From contig NZ_JAAEAH010000011.1 in assembly GCF_010998615.1 (NCBI RefSeq), positions 1-64,000 of the forward strand: DNA of 64,000 nucleotides, written 5' to 3'. The DNA comes from Myxococcus sp. CA023. GTDB lineage: Bacteria > Myxococcota > Myxococcia > Myxococcales > Myxococcaceae. Positions 25,597 to 33,769 of this stretch are shown piece by piece. How positions within the stretch are numbered: the stretch's first letter is position 1; each line of letters starts with the position of its first letter. The notes beneath the pieces were generated by a model that had not been told where the DNA came from, ran no database searches, and saw only the letters and a program-made list of their open reading frames with translations. The position numbers were made by a program, and so were the translations under genes.

Positions 25597-27090
25597 ATGC
25601 CCAAGAGCCTCTCCCCTCGCCTCGCCTCGCTCCGGGACGAAATCCATGGCTACGCCAAGGAGTTCGGCCTGGACTTCTTCGACACCCTCTTCGAGATGGT
25701 GTCCTACGATGAGATGAACATGGTGGCCGCCTACGGCGGCTTTCCCACCCGCTATCCCCACTGGCGCTGGGGCATGGAGTACGAGCAGCTCGCCAAGGGC
25801 TACGAGTACGGGCTGAGCAAAATCTACGAGCTCGTCATCAACAACGACCCTTGCTACGCCTACTTGATGGAGAGCAACCCGGAGGTGGACCAGAAGCTCG
25901 TCATGGCCCACGTCTACGGTCACTGCGACTTCTTCAAGAACAACTTTTCCTTCCGGCACACCAACCGCCGGATGATTGATGAGATGGCCAACCACGCCAC
26001 GCGGGTGAGGCGCTGGGTGGACAAGATTGGCGTGGAGAAGGTCGAGGACTTCATCGACCGGACACTGAGCCTGGAGAACCTCATCGACCAGCACGCGCCG
26101 CACATCCGGCGCAACCCGGACCCGAAGAAGGCCGAGGACGAGCTCAAGGCCAACGAGCGCGTGGAGGGCTTCAAGGTGGGCCGCGAATACATGCGCGGCT
26201 ACATCAACCCGTCCGAGTTCCTCGACTCACAGCGCAAGAAGGTGGAGGACGAGAAGCAGCGCGCCAAGAAGTTCCCCGAGCGCCCACAGCGCGACGTGTT
26301 GCTCTTCCTGCTGGAAGAGGCGCCGCTGGAACCGTGGGAGGCGGACATCCTGGCCATCCTTCGCGACGAGGCCTACTACTTCGCGCCCCAGGGCCAGACG
26401 AAGATCATGAACGAGGGGTGGGCCAGCTACTGGCACTCCACCATCATGACGCGCCGGGCCCTCAAGGACGACGAAATCATCGATTACGCGGACCACCACT
26501 CCGGCACCATGGGGACCCGCCCTGGCGCCATCAACCCGTACAAACTGGGCATCGAGCTGTGGCGGGACATCGAGGAGCGGTGGAACAAGGGCCGCTTCGG
26601 CAAGGAGTGGGACGAGTGCGATGATTTGCGCGCGCGCCGCTCCTGGGACAAGAAGCTGGGCGCCGGCCGCGAGAAGATCTTCGAGGTCCGCAAGCACTAC
26701 AACGACATCACCTTCATCGACACGTTCCTGACGCCCGAGTTCGCGATGGAGCAGAAGCTCTTCGTGTACGGCTTCAACGACAAGCGCAACTCGTGGGAGA
26801 TCCTCGACCGCGAGTTCAAGAAGGTGAAGAACAAGCTCCTCCAGGGACTCACCAACTTCGGCCAGCCCATCATCGAGGTGGTGGACGGCAACTTCGAGAA
26901 CCGCAGCGAACTGCTGCTGGCGCACCGCCACGACGGACAGGACCTCAAGGGCGACTACGCCCGAGAAACGCTGCGCAACCTCCAGTCCCTGTGGCGCCGG
27001 CCCGTCAATATCCTCACACGGTACGACAACAAGGGCGCCATTCTGCGCTTCGACGGGCAGAGCCACTCCGAGCGGAAGGTGGAACTCTGA
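25597..27090 (+). CDS. spoVR: SpoVR family protein
   Basis: The 497-residue product aligns throughout with SpoVR/YcgB. It has the N-terminal [33 protein letters not shown] (family His/Asp motif), [13 protein letters not shown] and the [16 protein letters not shown] motif shortened here. SpoVR is needed for spore cortex formation in Bacillus subtilis; the same family also occurs widely in non-sporulating bacteria with prkA and yeaH. In a myxobacterium the natural expectation is a role in sporulation or starvation, but this is inferred. It is the last gene of the operon. No signal peptide or membrane segment is seen. Confidence 0.95.
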   Translation: MPKSLSPRLASLRDEIHGYAKEFGLDFFDTLFEMVSYDEMNMVAAYGGFPTRYPHWRWGMEYEQLAKGYEYGLSKIYELVINNDPCYAYLMESNPEVDQKLVMAHVYGHCDFFKNNFSFRHTNRRMIDEMANHATRVRRWVDKIGVEKVEDFIDRTLSLENLIDQHAPHIRRNPDPKKAEDELKANERVEGFKVGREYMRGYINPSEFLDSQRKKVEDEKQRAKKFPERPQRDVLLFLLEEAPLEPWEADILAILRDEAYYFAPQGQTKIMNEGWASYWHSTIMTRRALKDDEIIDYADHHSGTMGTRPGAINPYKLGIELWRDIEERWNKGRFGKEWDECDDLRARRSWDKKLGAGREKIFEVRKHYNDITFIDTFLTPEFAMEQKLFVYGFNDKRNSWEILDREFKKVKNKLLQGLTNFGQPIIEVVDGNFENRSELLLAHRHDGQDLKGDYARETLRNLQSLWRRPVNILTRYDNKGAILRFDGQSHSERKVEL

Positions 27091-27307
27091 GCAGCCGAGC
27101 CCGGCCCCGGGCGGTGCGTCAAAGGTTCACCGACGGCATCGCCTGTTCGAGGTAGCCCGGGCCCGCGGACACAGGCCTCGTCGATGCGCCGGAGGCCGGG
27201 CCAAGCGCTCCTCGGTGGCTTCAAGCAGCCAGGCAGCCGAGCCCGGAAATTTCCCGGCCCTTCGCTGGGCGAGCGCCAGGGTGTCCACTACACTCGGCCG
27301 CCGCCCC

Positions 27308-28486
27308 ATGAGAATCGCTCCCCTGCTCTGCCTGGCCGCCGCGCTGCTGGCTTCGACGTCCGAAGCCGCGGTCCATCACGTCATCAAGAACCGCCGTATC
27401 GAGCCGCGCCAGACGCTCGCGCAGGCGTTGCACGACGCGAAGCTCCCAGACGCGCAGGTGGCCGCCGTCATCTCCGCGCTGGAGGGCGTGTTCGACTTTC
27501 GCAAGTCGCGCGTGGGCGACCAGCTGCGGCTCGTCATGCGCGACGGGGAGCTGGACTTCTTCGACTACCGCCAGAGCATGGTGGACGAATGGCAGGTCCG
27601 CCGCGACGGCGAGAAGTACGTAGGCAGCAAGCGCGCCATCGAGGTGGAGAAGCAGGTCGCCGTGGTGGCGCTGGAAATCCAGTCGTCGTTGTACGAGGCG
27701 GCGGTGGCCGCCGGCGAGGACCCGGCCATCGGCATGGTGCTGGCGGACGTGTTCGCCTGGGACATCGACTTCTACCGTGACGTGCGCAAGGGCGACACGG
27801 CGCGCGCGCTGGTGGAGAAGTTCGTCTCCAAGGGCCGCCTTCTGCGCTACGGCGACGTGCTGGCGGCGACGTACGCGGGCGGCCTGGTGGGCAACAAGAA
27901 GGTGTACCGCTACGTGCTCCCGGACGGGCAGCCCAACTACTTCAACGAAGAGGGCGCCAGCGCGAAGAAGACCTTCCTCAAGACGCCCCTGAAGTACGCC
28001 AACGTCACCAGCCGCTTCGGCTCGCGCTTCCACCCGGTGCTCAAGTACCTCAAGGCCCACAATGGCGTGGACTACGGCACCCCCATTGGCACCCCGGTGT
28101 GGGCGGTGGCGGACGGCACGGTGACGCAGGCGGGCTACTCGGGCGCCGCCGGCAACATGGTGGTCATCCGCCACGCCAACGGCTTCGAGACGCAGTACAT
28201 GCACCTGTCGCGCTTCGGCGAAGGCGTCCGCGCGGGCGCCCGCGTGCGGCAGAAGCAGGTCATCGCCTACTCCGGCAACACCGGCCGCTCCACCGGGCCG
28301 CACCTGCACTTCGGGCTCAAGCGCAACGGCCAGTACACCAACCCGCTCAACCAGCAGTTCCCCCGCGCGGACCCGCTGCCCAAGGAGCTGCTGCCGGACT
28401 TCCTCGCCAAGGCGCAGGAGCTGACGGGGCAGATGGAGGCCGTGTCCGTGGCCGCCGTCGCCGGGCAGGCCGCGGCGATGCCGTGA
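27308..28486 (+). CDS. LytM/M23 family peptidoglycan endopeptidase
   Basis: This 392-residue exported protein has a signal peptide (APLLCLAAALLASTSEA). An OapA/LysM-like region covers about residues 25-220 (LAQALHDAKLPDAQVAAVI, then VGDQLRLVMRDG), followed by a C-terminal M23 domain with both zinc motifs: HNGVDYG (His251, Asp255) and HLHFG (His332, His334). The active-site set is complete, so an active D,D-endopeptidase is likely, acting on peptidoglycan crosslinks in the periplasm. The architecture matches the MepM/YebA type. I start it at ATG 27308 because earlier in-frame residues would precede the signal peptide. It converges on the DUF2378 gene across a hairpin. Confidence 0.92.
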   Translation: MRIAPLLCLAAALLASTSEAAVHHVIKNRRIEPRQTLAQALHDAKLPDAQVAAVISALEGVFDFRKSRVGDQLRLVMRDGELDFFDYRQSMVDEWQVRRDGEKYVGSKRAIEVEKQVAVVALEIQSSLYEAAVAAGEDPAIGMVLADVFAWDIDFYRDVRKGDTARALVEKFVSKGRLLRYGDVLAATYAGGLVGNKKVYRYVLPDGQPNYFNEEGASAKKTFLKTPLKYANVTSRFGSRFHPVLKYLKAHNGVDYGTPIGTPVWAVADGTVTQAGYSGAAGNMVVIRHANGFETQYMHLSRFGEGVRAGARVRQKQVIAYSGNTGRSTGPHLHFGLKRNGQYTNPLNQQFPRADPLPKELLPDFLAKAQELTGQMEAVSVAAVAGQAAAMP

Positions 28487-28500
28487 CGCTGTGACGCCGT

Positions 28501-28524
28501 GCGCGTCCCCTCCGTGGGACGCGC
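28501..28524. terminator. Bidirectional hairpin between convergent genes
   Basis: Perfect 9-bp arms GCGCGTCCC (28501-28509) and GGGACGCGC (28516-28524) enclose a 6-nt loop, in the 47-nt space between the M23 gene and the DUF2378 gene. There is no T-run. Position and symmetry suggest a shared terminator. Confidence 0.5.
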
Positions 28525-28533
28525 GCCGCGGGT

Positions 28534-29118
28534 CTACTCCCAGGTGATGACGTAGTCAGCGCCCGTCACGCCGCGAGGCGTGCCCACCACCCGGCTCTTG
28601 CAGCCGACGACGCTCAGCGCCTCCTTCAAGACGCCCTCGTGGTACTGCACCGGCTGCATGTCCCCGTGGAAGGCCAGGCGCACCTGCTTGTCTCCCAGCA
28701 CGGCGAATTCGCGCCGGCCGTAGTTCACCAGCGTCGAGTACGCGGTGGGCGCGTGGGAGAGGAGCCGCTTGGGGTCGCCCTTGCCGATGAGCCGGTTGAG
28801 CGTCTGCCCCACCGTAGACTGGAAGAAGTGCGTGACGGCCGCGGCCCCGCAGGCCCGCACCGCGTCCTCCATGGTGCCGTAGACGGGCGTGAGCGCTTCC
28901 GACGTCGCGTACAAGAGGCGCAGGGCATCCACGGCCGGGTAGGAGAAGAAGTCCACCGGGGAGCGCTTGAAGAAGGGCTCACGCAGGCGCGTGGCCGCCT
29001 CCGCGCCCAGCTTCTTCTCTGTCAGGTTGAACACCGCGTTGAAGACGAGCCCACGCACCGTGTCGTCGGGACGGATGACGGCCAACCGTTGTTCGAGGTC
29101 GTTCTGCGGAAAGCCCAT
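28534..29118 (-). CDS. DUF2378 / TIGR02265 family protein
   Basis: The 194-residue product fits the myxobacterial paralogous family TIGR02265 (DUF2378). Family features are the N-terminal QRLAVIRPDDTVRGLVFNA, the PVDFFSYPAVDALRLLYATS segment, a GAAAVTHFFQSTVGQTL segment and the late FHGDMQPVQYHEGVL block with a final DYVITWE. The family is expanded in Myxococcus and close relatives, and its function is unknown. It is cytoplasmic by appearance, with no signal peptide. Some DUF2378 proteins have been tied to motility or regulation in M. xanthus, but nothing local supports this. It is transcribed away from the phosphorylase gene. Confidence 0.9.
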   Translation of the reverse strand: MGFPQNDLEQRLAVIRPDDTVRGLVFNAVFNLTEKKLGAEAATRLREPFFKRSPVDFFSYPAVDALRLLYATSEALTPVYGTMEDAVRACGAAAVTHFFQSTVGQTLNRLIGKGDPKRLLSHAPTAYSTLVNYGRREFAVLGDKQVRLAFHGDMQPVQYHEGVLKEALSVVGCKSRVVGTPRGVTGADYVITWE

Positions 29119-29304
29119 GGCGGATTGCTCTCTACATCAATCCGTCTCCGGGTTGGCGCGCCATCCACCGGCAGGCAGTCCGCCGCCCTTCCAGGTGAGC
29201 TGTCCCGAGGGGCCGGGACGCGCTTTACCGGTGCGATGCGAGACACGGCTGCGCTAGCCTGACGCACCTTCGCGAACCCGGGAAACCCCGGGGCCCGCGA
29301 AACC

Positions 29305-31848
29305 ATGAACCCGCAGCAACTCCGTCCAGAGATACCCAGCGCCATGGCCCCTCCTGCCTCCGCCTCCCAGCCGCCCCGCCCCGCCCAGCCGGCCACGACT
29401 GACGACAGCGGGCTCGGGCACGACGCTGCCAGCTTGCGCCGTTCCTTCCTCGACCACGTCCGCTATTCGCGCGGAAAGAACTACGAGTCGTCCACCCCCC
29501 ACGACCGCTTCATGGCGCTGTCGCTCGCGGTGCGTGACAGGCTGGCGGACCGGTGGGTGAAGACGTCGCGCACGTATTACGAAAAGGACGTCAAGCGCGC
29601 CTATTACCTGTCCGCCGAGTACCTGCTGGGTCGGGCCCTGGGCAACAACCTGCTGAACCTGGGGATGTACGAAGCGGCCGCCGAATCGATGCAGGAGGTG
29701 GGAGTGGACCTCACCAACCTGCTGGAGATGGAGCCGGACGCGGGCCTGGGCAACGGCGGCCTGGGCCGCCTGGCCGCGTGTTTCATGGAGTCGCTGGCCA
29801 CACTGGCCTACCCCGGCATGGGGTACGGCATCCGCTACGAGTTCGGCATCTTCACGCAGGACATCGTCGACGGGTACCAGGTGGAGCGCGCCGACGAGTG
29901 GCTCAAGTTCGGCAACCCGTGGGAAATCGTCCGGCCGGAGAAGGCGGTGCCGGTGCGTTTCTTCGGGCGCGTGGAGCACCACCAGGGCCCGGATGGCCGT
30001 CCCGTCGCGCGCTGGGTGGGCGGCAAGACGGTGGTGGGCGTTCCGTATGACACACCCATCGCCGGGTACCACAACAACACCGTCAACACGCTGCGGCTGT
30101 GGCAGGCGCGCGCCTCCGAGGAGTTCGACCTGCTGCTGTTCAACGCGGGCGACTACGAGCGCTCGGTGGTGGAGAAGAACGACTCGGAGGTCATCTCCAA
30201 GGTCCTCTACCCCAACGACGCGTTCCAGGCCGGCAAGGAGCTGCGGCTCAAGCAACAGTACTTCTTCGTCGCGTGCTCCATCGCGGACATCGTCCGCCGC
30301 TATCTGAAGAACCACACGGACTTCAAGGACTTCTCCCGCAAGGCAGCCATCCAGCTCAACGACACGCACCCGGCCATTGGCGTGGCGGAGCTGATGCGCG
30401 TGCTGGTGGACGAGAAGCGCCTGCTCTGGGACGAGGCGTGGACGATTACCCAGGAGACGTTCGGCTACACCAACCACACGCTGCTGGCCGAGGCGATGGA
30501 GAAGTGGCCTGCGACGCTCTTCGAGCGGCTGCTGCCCCGCCACCTGGAAATCATCTACGAAATCAACTCGCGCTTCCTGCGGCAGGTGCAGATTCGCTAC
30601 CCGTACGACCAGGAGAAGATGCAGCGGATGAGCCTGGTGGAGGAAGGGGCCGAGAAGAAGATTCGCATGGCCCACCTCGCTGTCGTCGGCAGCCACAGCG
30701 TCAACGGCGTGGCCGCGCTGCACACCGACCTGCTGCGCCGGGACGTGCTGACGGACTTCGCGTCCATGAACCCGGAGCGGTTCAACAACAAGACGAACGG
30801 CGTGACGCCGCGCCGCTGGCTGGCATGGTGCAACCCCCGCCTGTCCAAGCTGATTACGTCCCGCATCGGCGAGGGCTGGGTCACGGACCTGGACAAGCTG
30901 ACGAAGCTGGAGGCGCATGCGGAGGACCCGGAGTTCCGCAAGGCCTTCCGCGAAGTGAAGCGCGCCAACAAGGAAGACCTGGCCCGACACATCCGTGACT
31001 TGCGCTGGGTGCAGCTCAATCCGGACGCCATCTTCGACGTGCAGATCAAGCGCCTGCACGAGTACAAGCGCCAGCTCCTCAACGCGCTGCACATCGTGGC
31101 GCTGTGGATGAAGGCGCGCAGGGATCCGTCCACCATCATCCACCCGCGGGCGTTCATCTTCGGCGCCAAGGCGGCGCCGGGCTACCACCTGGCGAAGCTG
31201 ACCATCCGACTCATCAACGGCATCGCCGAGGTGGTGAACAGCGACGCGGGCACCACGGGCCTGCAGGTGGTCTTCGCCCCCAACTACCGGGTGAGCCTGG
31301 CCGAGCGCATCATCCCCGCCGCGGACGTGTCCGAGCAGATCTCCACCGCGGGCATGGAGGCGTCCGGCACCGGCAACATGAAGCTGATGCTCAACGGCGC
31401 GCTGACGCTGGGCACGCTGGACGGCGCCAACGTGGAGATTCGCGACGCGGTGGGCGACGAGAACTTCTTCCTCTTCGGCCTCACGGCGGACGAGGTGATT
31501 GCTCGCAAGCGCGAGGGCTACCGCCCGCGCGACGTGTACAGCCAGCACCAGGAGCTGCGCGAGGCGCTGGACCTGATTTCCACCGGCTTCTTCTCGCCGG
31601 AGGACAAGCACCTCTTCAAGCCGCTGGTGGACAGCCTCCTGGAGGAGGACCGCTACCTCATGCTGGCGGACTTCCCGTCGTACATGGCGAAGCAAGAGGA
31701 CGTCGCGCACGCCTACAAGGACGCCGACGGATGGGCGCGCAAGTGCATCATCAACGTGGCGCGCGGCGGCATCTTCTCCTCGGACCGGACCATCAAGCAG
31801 TACGCCGAGGAGATCTGGCGCATCCAGCCGACGCCGGTGGATCCGTGA
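29305..31848 (+). CDS. glgP: Glycogen/alpha-glucan phosphorylase
   Basis: This 847-residue enzyme releases glucose-1-phosphate from glycogen or maltodextrin. It matches GT35 phosphorylases over its whole length, with YYLSAEYLLGR near the N-terminus, GNGGLGRLAACF, the NDTHPAIGV segment, TNKTNGVTPRRWLAWCNP and the PLP-binding ASGTGNMKLMLNGALTLGT, where Lys693 holds pyridoxal phosphate. The first 30 residues are Pro/Ala-rich and probably disordered. ATG 29305 is the first of two candidates; ATG 29344 would also suit. The gene is followed by a SnoaL-like gene that overlaps its stop codon. Glycogen use fits the spore-forming life cycle. Confidence 0.96.
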   Translation: MNPQQLRPEIPSAMAPPASASQPPRPAQPATTDDSGLGHDAASLRRSFLDHVRYSRGKNYESSTPHDRFMALSLAVRDRLADRWVKTSRTYYEKDVKRAYYLSAEYLLGRALGNNLLNLGMYEAAAESMQEVGVDLTNLLEMEPDAGLGNGGLGRLAACFMESLATLAYPGMGYGIRYEFGIFTQDIVDGYQVERADEWLKFGNPWEIVRPEKAVPVRFFGRVEHHQGPDGRPVARWVGGKTVVGVPYDTPIAGYHNNTVNTLRLWQARASEEFDLLLFNAGDYERSVVEKNDSEVISKVLYPNDAFQAGKELRLKQQYFFVACSIADIVRRYLKNHTDFKDFSRKAAIQLNDTHPAIGVAELMRVLVDEKRLLWDEAWTITQETFGYTNHTLLAEAMEKWPATLFERLLPRHLEIIYEINSRFLRQVQIRYPYDQEKMQRMSLVEEGAEKKIRMAHLAVVGSHSVNGVAALHTDLLRRDVLTDFASMNPERFNNKTNGVTPRRWLAWCNPRLSKLITSRIGEGWVTDLDKLTKLEAHAEDPEFRKAFREVKRANKEDLARHIRDLRWVQLNPDAIFDVQIKRLHEYKRQLLNALHIVALWMKARRDPSTIIHPRAFIFGAKAAPGYHLAKLTIRLINGIAEVVNSDAGTTGLQVVFAPNYRVSLAERIIPAADVSEQISTAGMEASGTGNMKLMLNGALTLGTLDGANVEIRDAVGDENFFLFGLTADEVIARKREGYRPRDVYSQHQELREALDLISTGFFSPEDKHLFKPLVDSLLEEDRYLMLADFPSYMAKQEDVAHAYKDADGWARKCIINVARGGIFSSDRTIKQYAEEIWRIQPTPVDP

Positions 31849-32321
31849 GCGCAGGGCCCGCATCCCCTTCCCTCCCGTCCGGTGACGACGCCGGCCGGAG
31901 GGCGCTGGAGGACGTGGTGCGGGCCTTCACCGACGCCTTCAACCGCGACGACCTCGATGCGGTGATGGCGTACTTCACGCCGGACGCGCTGTACGAGACG
32001 TACGACGGGAAGCTGTGCCGGGGCCTCGCGCAGGTGCGCGAGGCCTTCGCCGCGCAGTTTCGCGGTGACTTCGGGCGCATTCGCTTCCTCACCGAGGACA
32101 TGGTGGTGGATGCGCCCGCGGGCAAGGTGGTGCTGCGGTGGCGCTGCCAGCACGAGGTGTCCGCGCGCCGCGGCCCGCGCCAGCTCATGTACCGGCTGAT
32201 GTATGGCCAGCACTTCGGCTGGTACGGGCTGGACGTCCTGCACTGGGAAGCAGGACGTCTGCGCGAGAAGCGGACGTATGCCCAGGCCGGGCTGCCCCTG
32301 GTGCGACGTGGGAGGCCTTGA
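31845..32321 (+). CDS. SnoaL/NTF2-like family protein
   Basis: The 158-residue product has an alpha+beta cone fold pattern typical of SnoaL-like/NTF2 proteins: VVRAFTDAFNRDDLDAVMAY, FTPDALYETYDG, REAFAAQF and the final strands LVLRWRCQHEV-type and GLDVLHWEAGRLREKRTY. Family members bind small molecules or act as isomerases or hydrolases; the substrate here cannot be told. It starts with GTG inside the glgP stop codon (GTGA overlap), so it is translated with the phosphorylase, which suggests a metabolic accessory role. The first 20 residues are low-complexity. Confidence 0.8.
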   Translation: MSAGPASPSLPSGDDAGRRALEDVVRAFTDAFNRDDLDAVMAYFTPDALYETYDGKLCRGLAQVREAFAAQFRGDFGRIRFLTEDMVVDAPAGKVVLRWRCQHEVSARRGPRQLMYRLMYGQHFGWYGLDVLHWEAGRLREKRTYAQAGLPLVRRGRP

Positions 32322-32339
32322 GGTCAGGCCGGGATGGGC

Positions 32340-32558
32340 TCAGTGGATCCAGCAGGCGCCGTAGGCCGTGCGCCCGCCTCTGGAGTTCGCCACGTTCTGA
32401 CAATTGCCCCAGTCGACGCCACCTGCGAACTCCCACGGAGCAGATGGCGCCAGGAGATGGGGCTCGACGACGAAGCGCTGGCAACCAAGGGCACCACACT
32501 GCCTTCGAAGCGAACAATCCAAATCAGAACATAAATACCCCACGGACTCGCCTCTCAC
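32340..32558 (-). pseudogene. Possible gene remnant: C-terminal tail of a Cys-containing secreted-type protein
   Basis: The minus-strand frame ending at 32340 encodes about 35 C-terminal residues that look protein-like (APWEFAGGVDWG, then NCQNVANSRGG and a final YGACWIH before TGA), with two Cys that could pair. Upstream of these residues the frame runs into the antisense of a 34-bp copied segment (32447-32480) and then non-coding-like sequence, so no intact gene is present. I do not recognise the parent protein. It could also be chance. Confidence 0.3.
32447..32480. repeat. 34-bp direct repeat, second copy at 33493-33526
   Basis: All 34 bases match the segment at 33493-33526, which encodes RQEMGLDDEAL of the lipase-chaperone-like gene. 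Flanking bases differ on both sides. The upstream copy lies in the 362-nt space (32322-32683), which is otherwise without a gene and has locally lower GC near 32500-32570. It may be the scar of a past duplication, rearrangement or paralogue loss. Confidence 0.85.
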
Positions 32559-32683
32559 CTGCGTTGTACGGAAAACACCCGCGGCGTCCGCTGCGCTTCA
32601 GCGGACGTCCGAGGCATCCGGCTCCGCTCAAGGGACTGGAGGGTGATTGGCATTGGAGTCGCCACGTCCGAGGACCTGGCGGC

Positions 32684-33754
32684 ATGAGATTGCAAGCCAA
32701 CCGGGTGCTGGGAGCGAGTGCGGCCATCCTGGGTCTGCTCTTGGGATGGCGGCTTCTCCCCGTGGGCCAGACTTCTGGCGTGCCCCCCGCCCCTGGCCCC
32801 TCGAGTCCCCAGGGCCGCAGCCGTCCAACGCTCGCGGGCGCCCCGGCGACCCGTCCGCCCATGCCAGGCACCGTCAACGCAGCCGGCTCAGCGGCGGAGT
32901 CCCTGGACGAGGAGTGGGAGGTGCTGCGGCTCTCACTGCTCGAGCGCTTCGGCTCGCGCCTGCACGAGCCCTCCGTCCAGCTTCGGATGCTGGAGCAGCT
33001 CATGCGGTATTTCCAGACGCGCTCGCCGGACCGGTGGCGAGAAGAACTCCAGACATTCCTCCGCAGAGCCTTTCCCGGCCAGTACGAAGCGCTGGCCGCC
33101 CTGCTGCGCGACCGTCTGGACTACGAGAAGTGGGTGAAGGACAACGACGCCTACCTGCGAGGGTTGGACTCGAAGCAGCGCCGTGCCGCCATTTCGGATG
33201 CGCGCAACCGCCTCTTCGGGAAGGAGACGGCGCAACGCCTCTGGGCTTCGGAGTTGAAACACCAGGCGCTGTTGGACGCGCTCCAGGTGATTGATGCGAG
33301 GCAGGACCTGCCTCTCTCGGAGAAGCTGTCTGACTACAAGGCGCGGCTAGGCGAGGTCTACGGAGACGGGGCACAAGCGCAGCTCGCCCGGCATCCGCAG
33401 GAGACGATGAATCGCTTCCTGGCGCTGCCCTCCGTCCAACGTGAACTGACGGGCATGACACCGGCCGAACGCGCGCGCAGCCTGTGGACCGTGCGCCAGG
33501 AGATGGGGCTCGACGACGAAGCGCTGCGGCGATGGGGCGTGCTGGACCAGACTCGGGATGCCCGCTGGGAAGCGGGCATCCGGTACATGGCGGAGCGCGC
33601 GACCCTGGCACGGACGCTCTCCGGCGATGCGCTGGAGGCCCGGCTCCAGGAGGTGCGCGCCCGCTACTTCGGCACCGAGGCGGACGTCATCGCCCAGGAA
33701 GAGGCCAGTGGCCTCTTCCGCTTCACGCGCCCCCGGCAGTGGGGGCGCAACTGA
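32684..33754 (+). CDS. Lipase secretion chaperone-like (LifO/LimA family) membrane-anchored protein
   Basis: This 356-residue protein has one N-terminal membrane anchor (about 8-27), a Pro-rich linker (28-70), then an all-helical domain. Its pattern follows lipase chaperones: RRAAISDARNRLFGKETAQRL, then LPLSEKLSDYKARLGEV, then MTPAERARSLWTVRQEMGL and a final LQEVRARYFGTEADVI. Such steric foldases bind and fold secreted lipases in the periplasm. No lipase gene is in the window and the classical RxxFDY motif is not obvious, so the client is unknown and the call is moderate. ATG 32684 gives the membrane anchor. A 34-bp part of this gene is duplicated upstream. Confidence 0.6.
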   Translation: MRLQANRVLGASAAILGLLLGWRLLPVGQTSGVPPAPGPSSPQGRSRPTLAGAPATRPPMPGTVNAAGSAAESLDEEWEVLRLSLLERFGSRLHEPSVQLRMLEQLMRYFQTRSPDRWREELQTFLRRAFPGQYEALAALLRDRLDYEKWVKDNDAYLRGLDSKQRRAAISDARNRLFGKETAQRLWASELKHQALLDALQVIDARQDLPLSEKLSDYKARLGEVYGDGAQAQLARHPQETMNRFLALPSVQRELTGMTPAERARSLWTVRQEMGLDDEALRRWGVLDQTRDARWEAGIRYMAERATLARTLSGDALEARLQEVRARYFGTEADVIAQEEASGLFRFTRPRQWGRN

Positions 33755-33769
33755 AACGCGGACGGGACG

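Noticed and set aside
29254-31863. An 869-residue minus-strand frame opposite glgP
   Set aside because: It is a GC-bias shadow; the phosphorylase PLP site and other motifs are intact on the plus strand.
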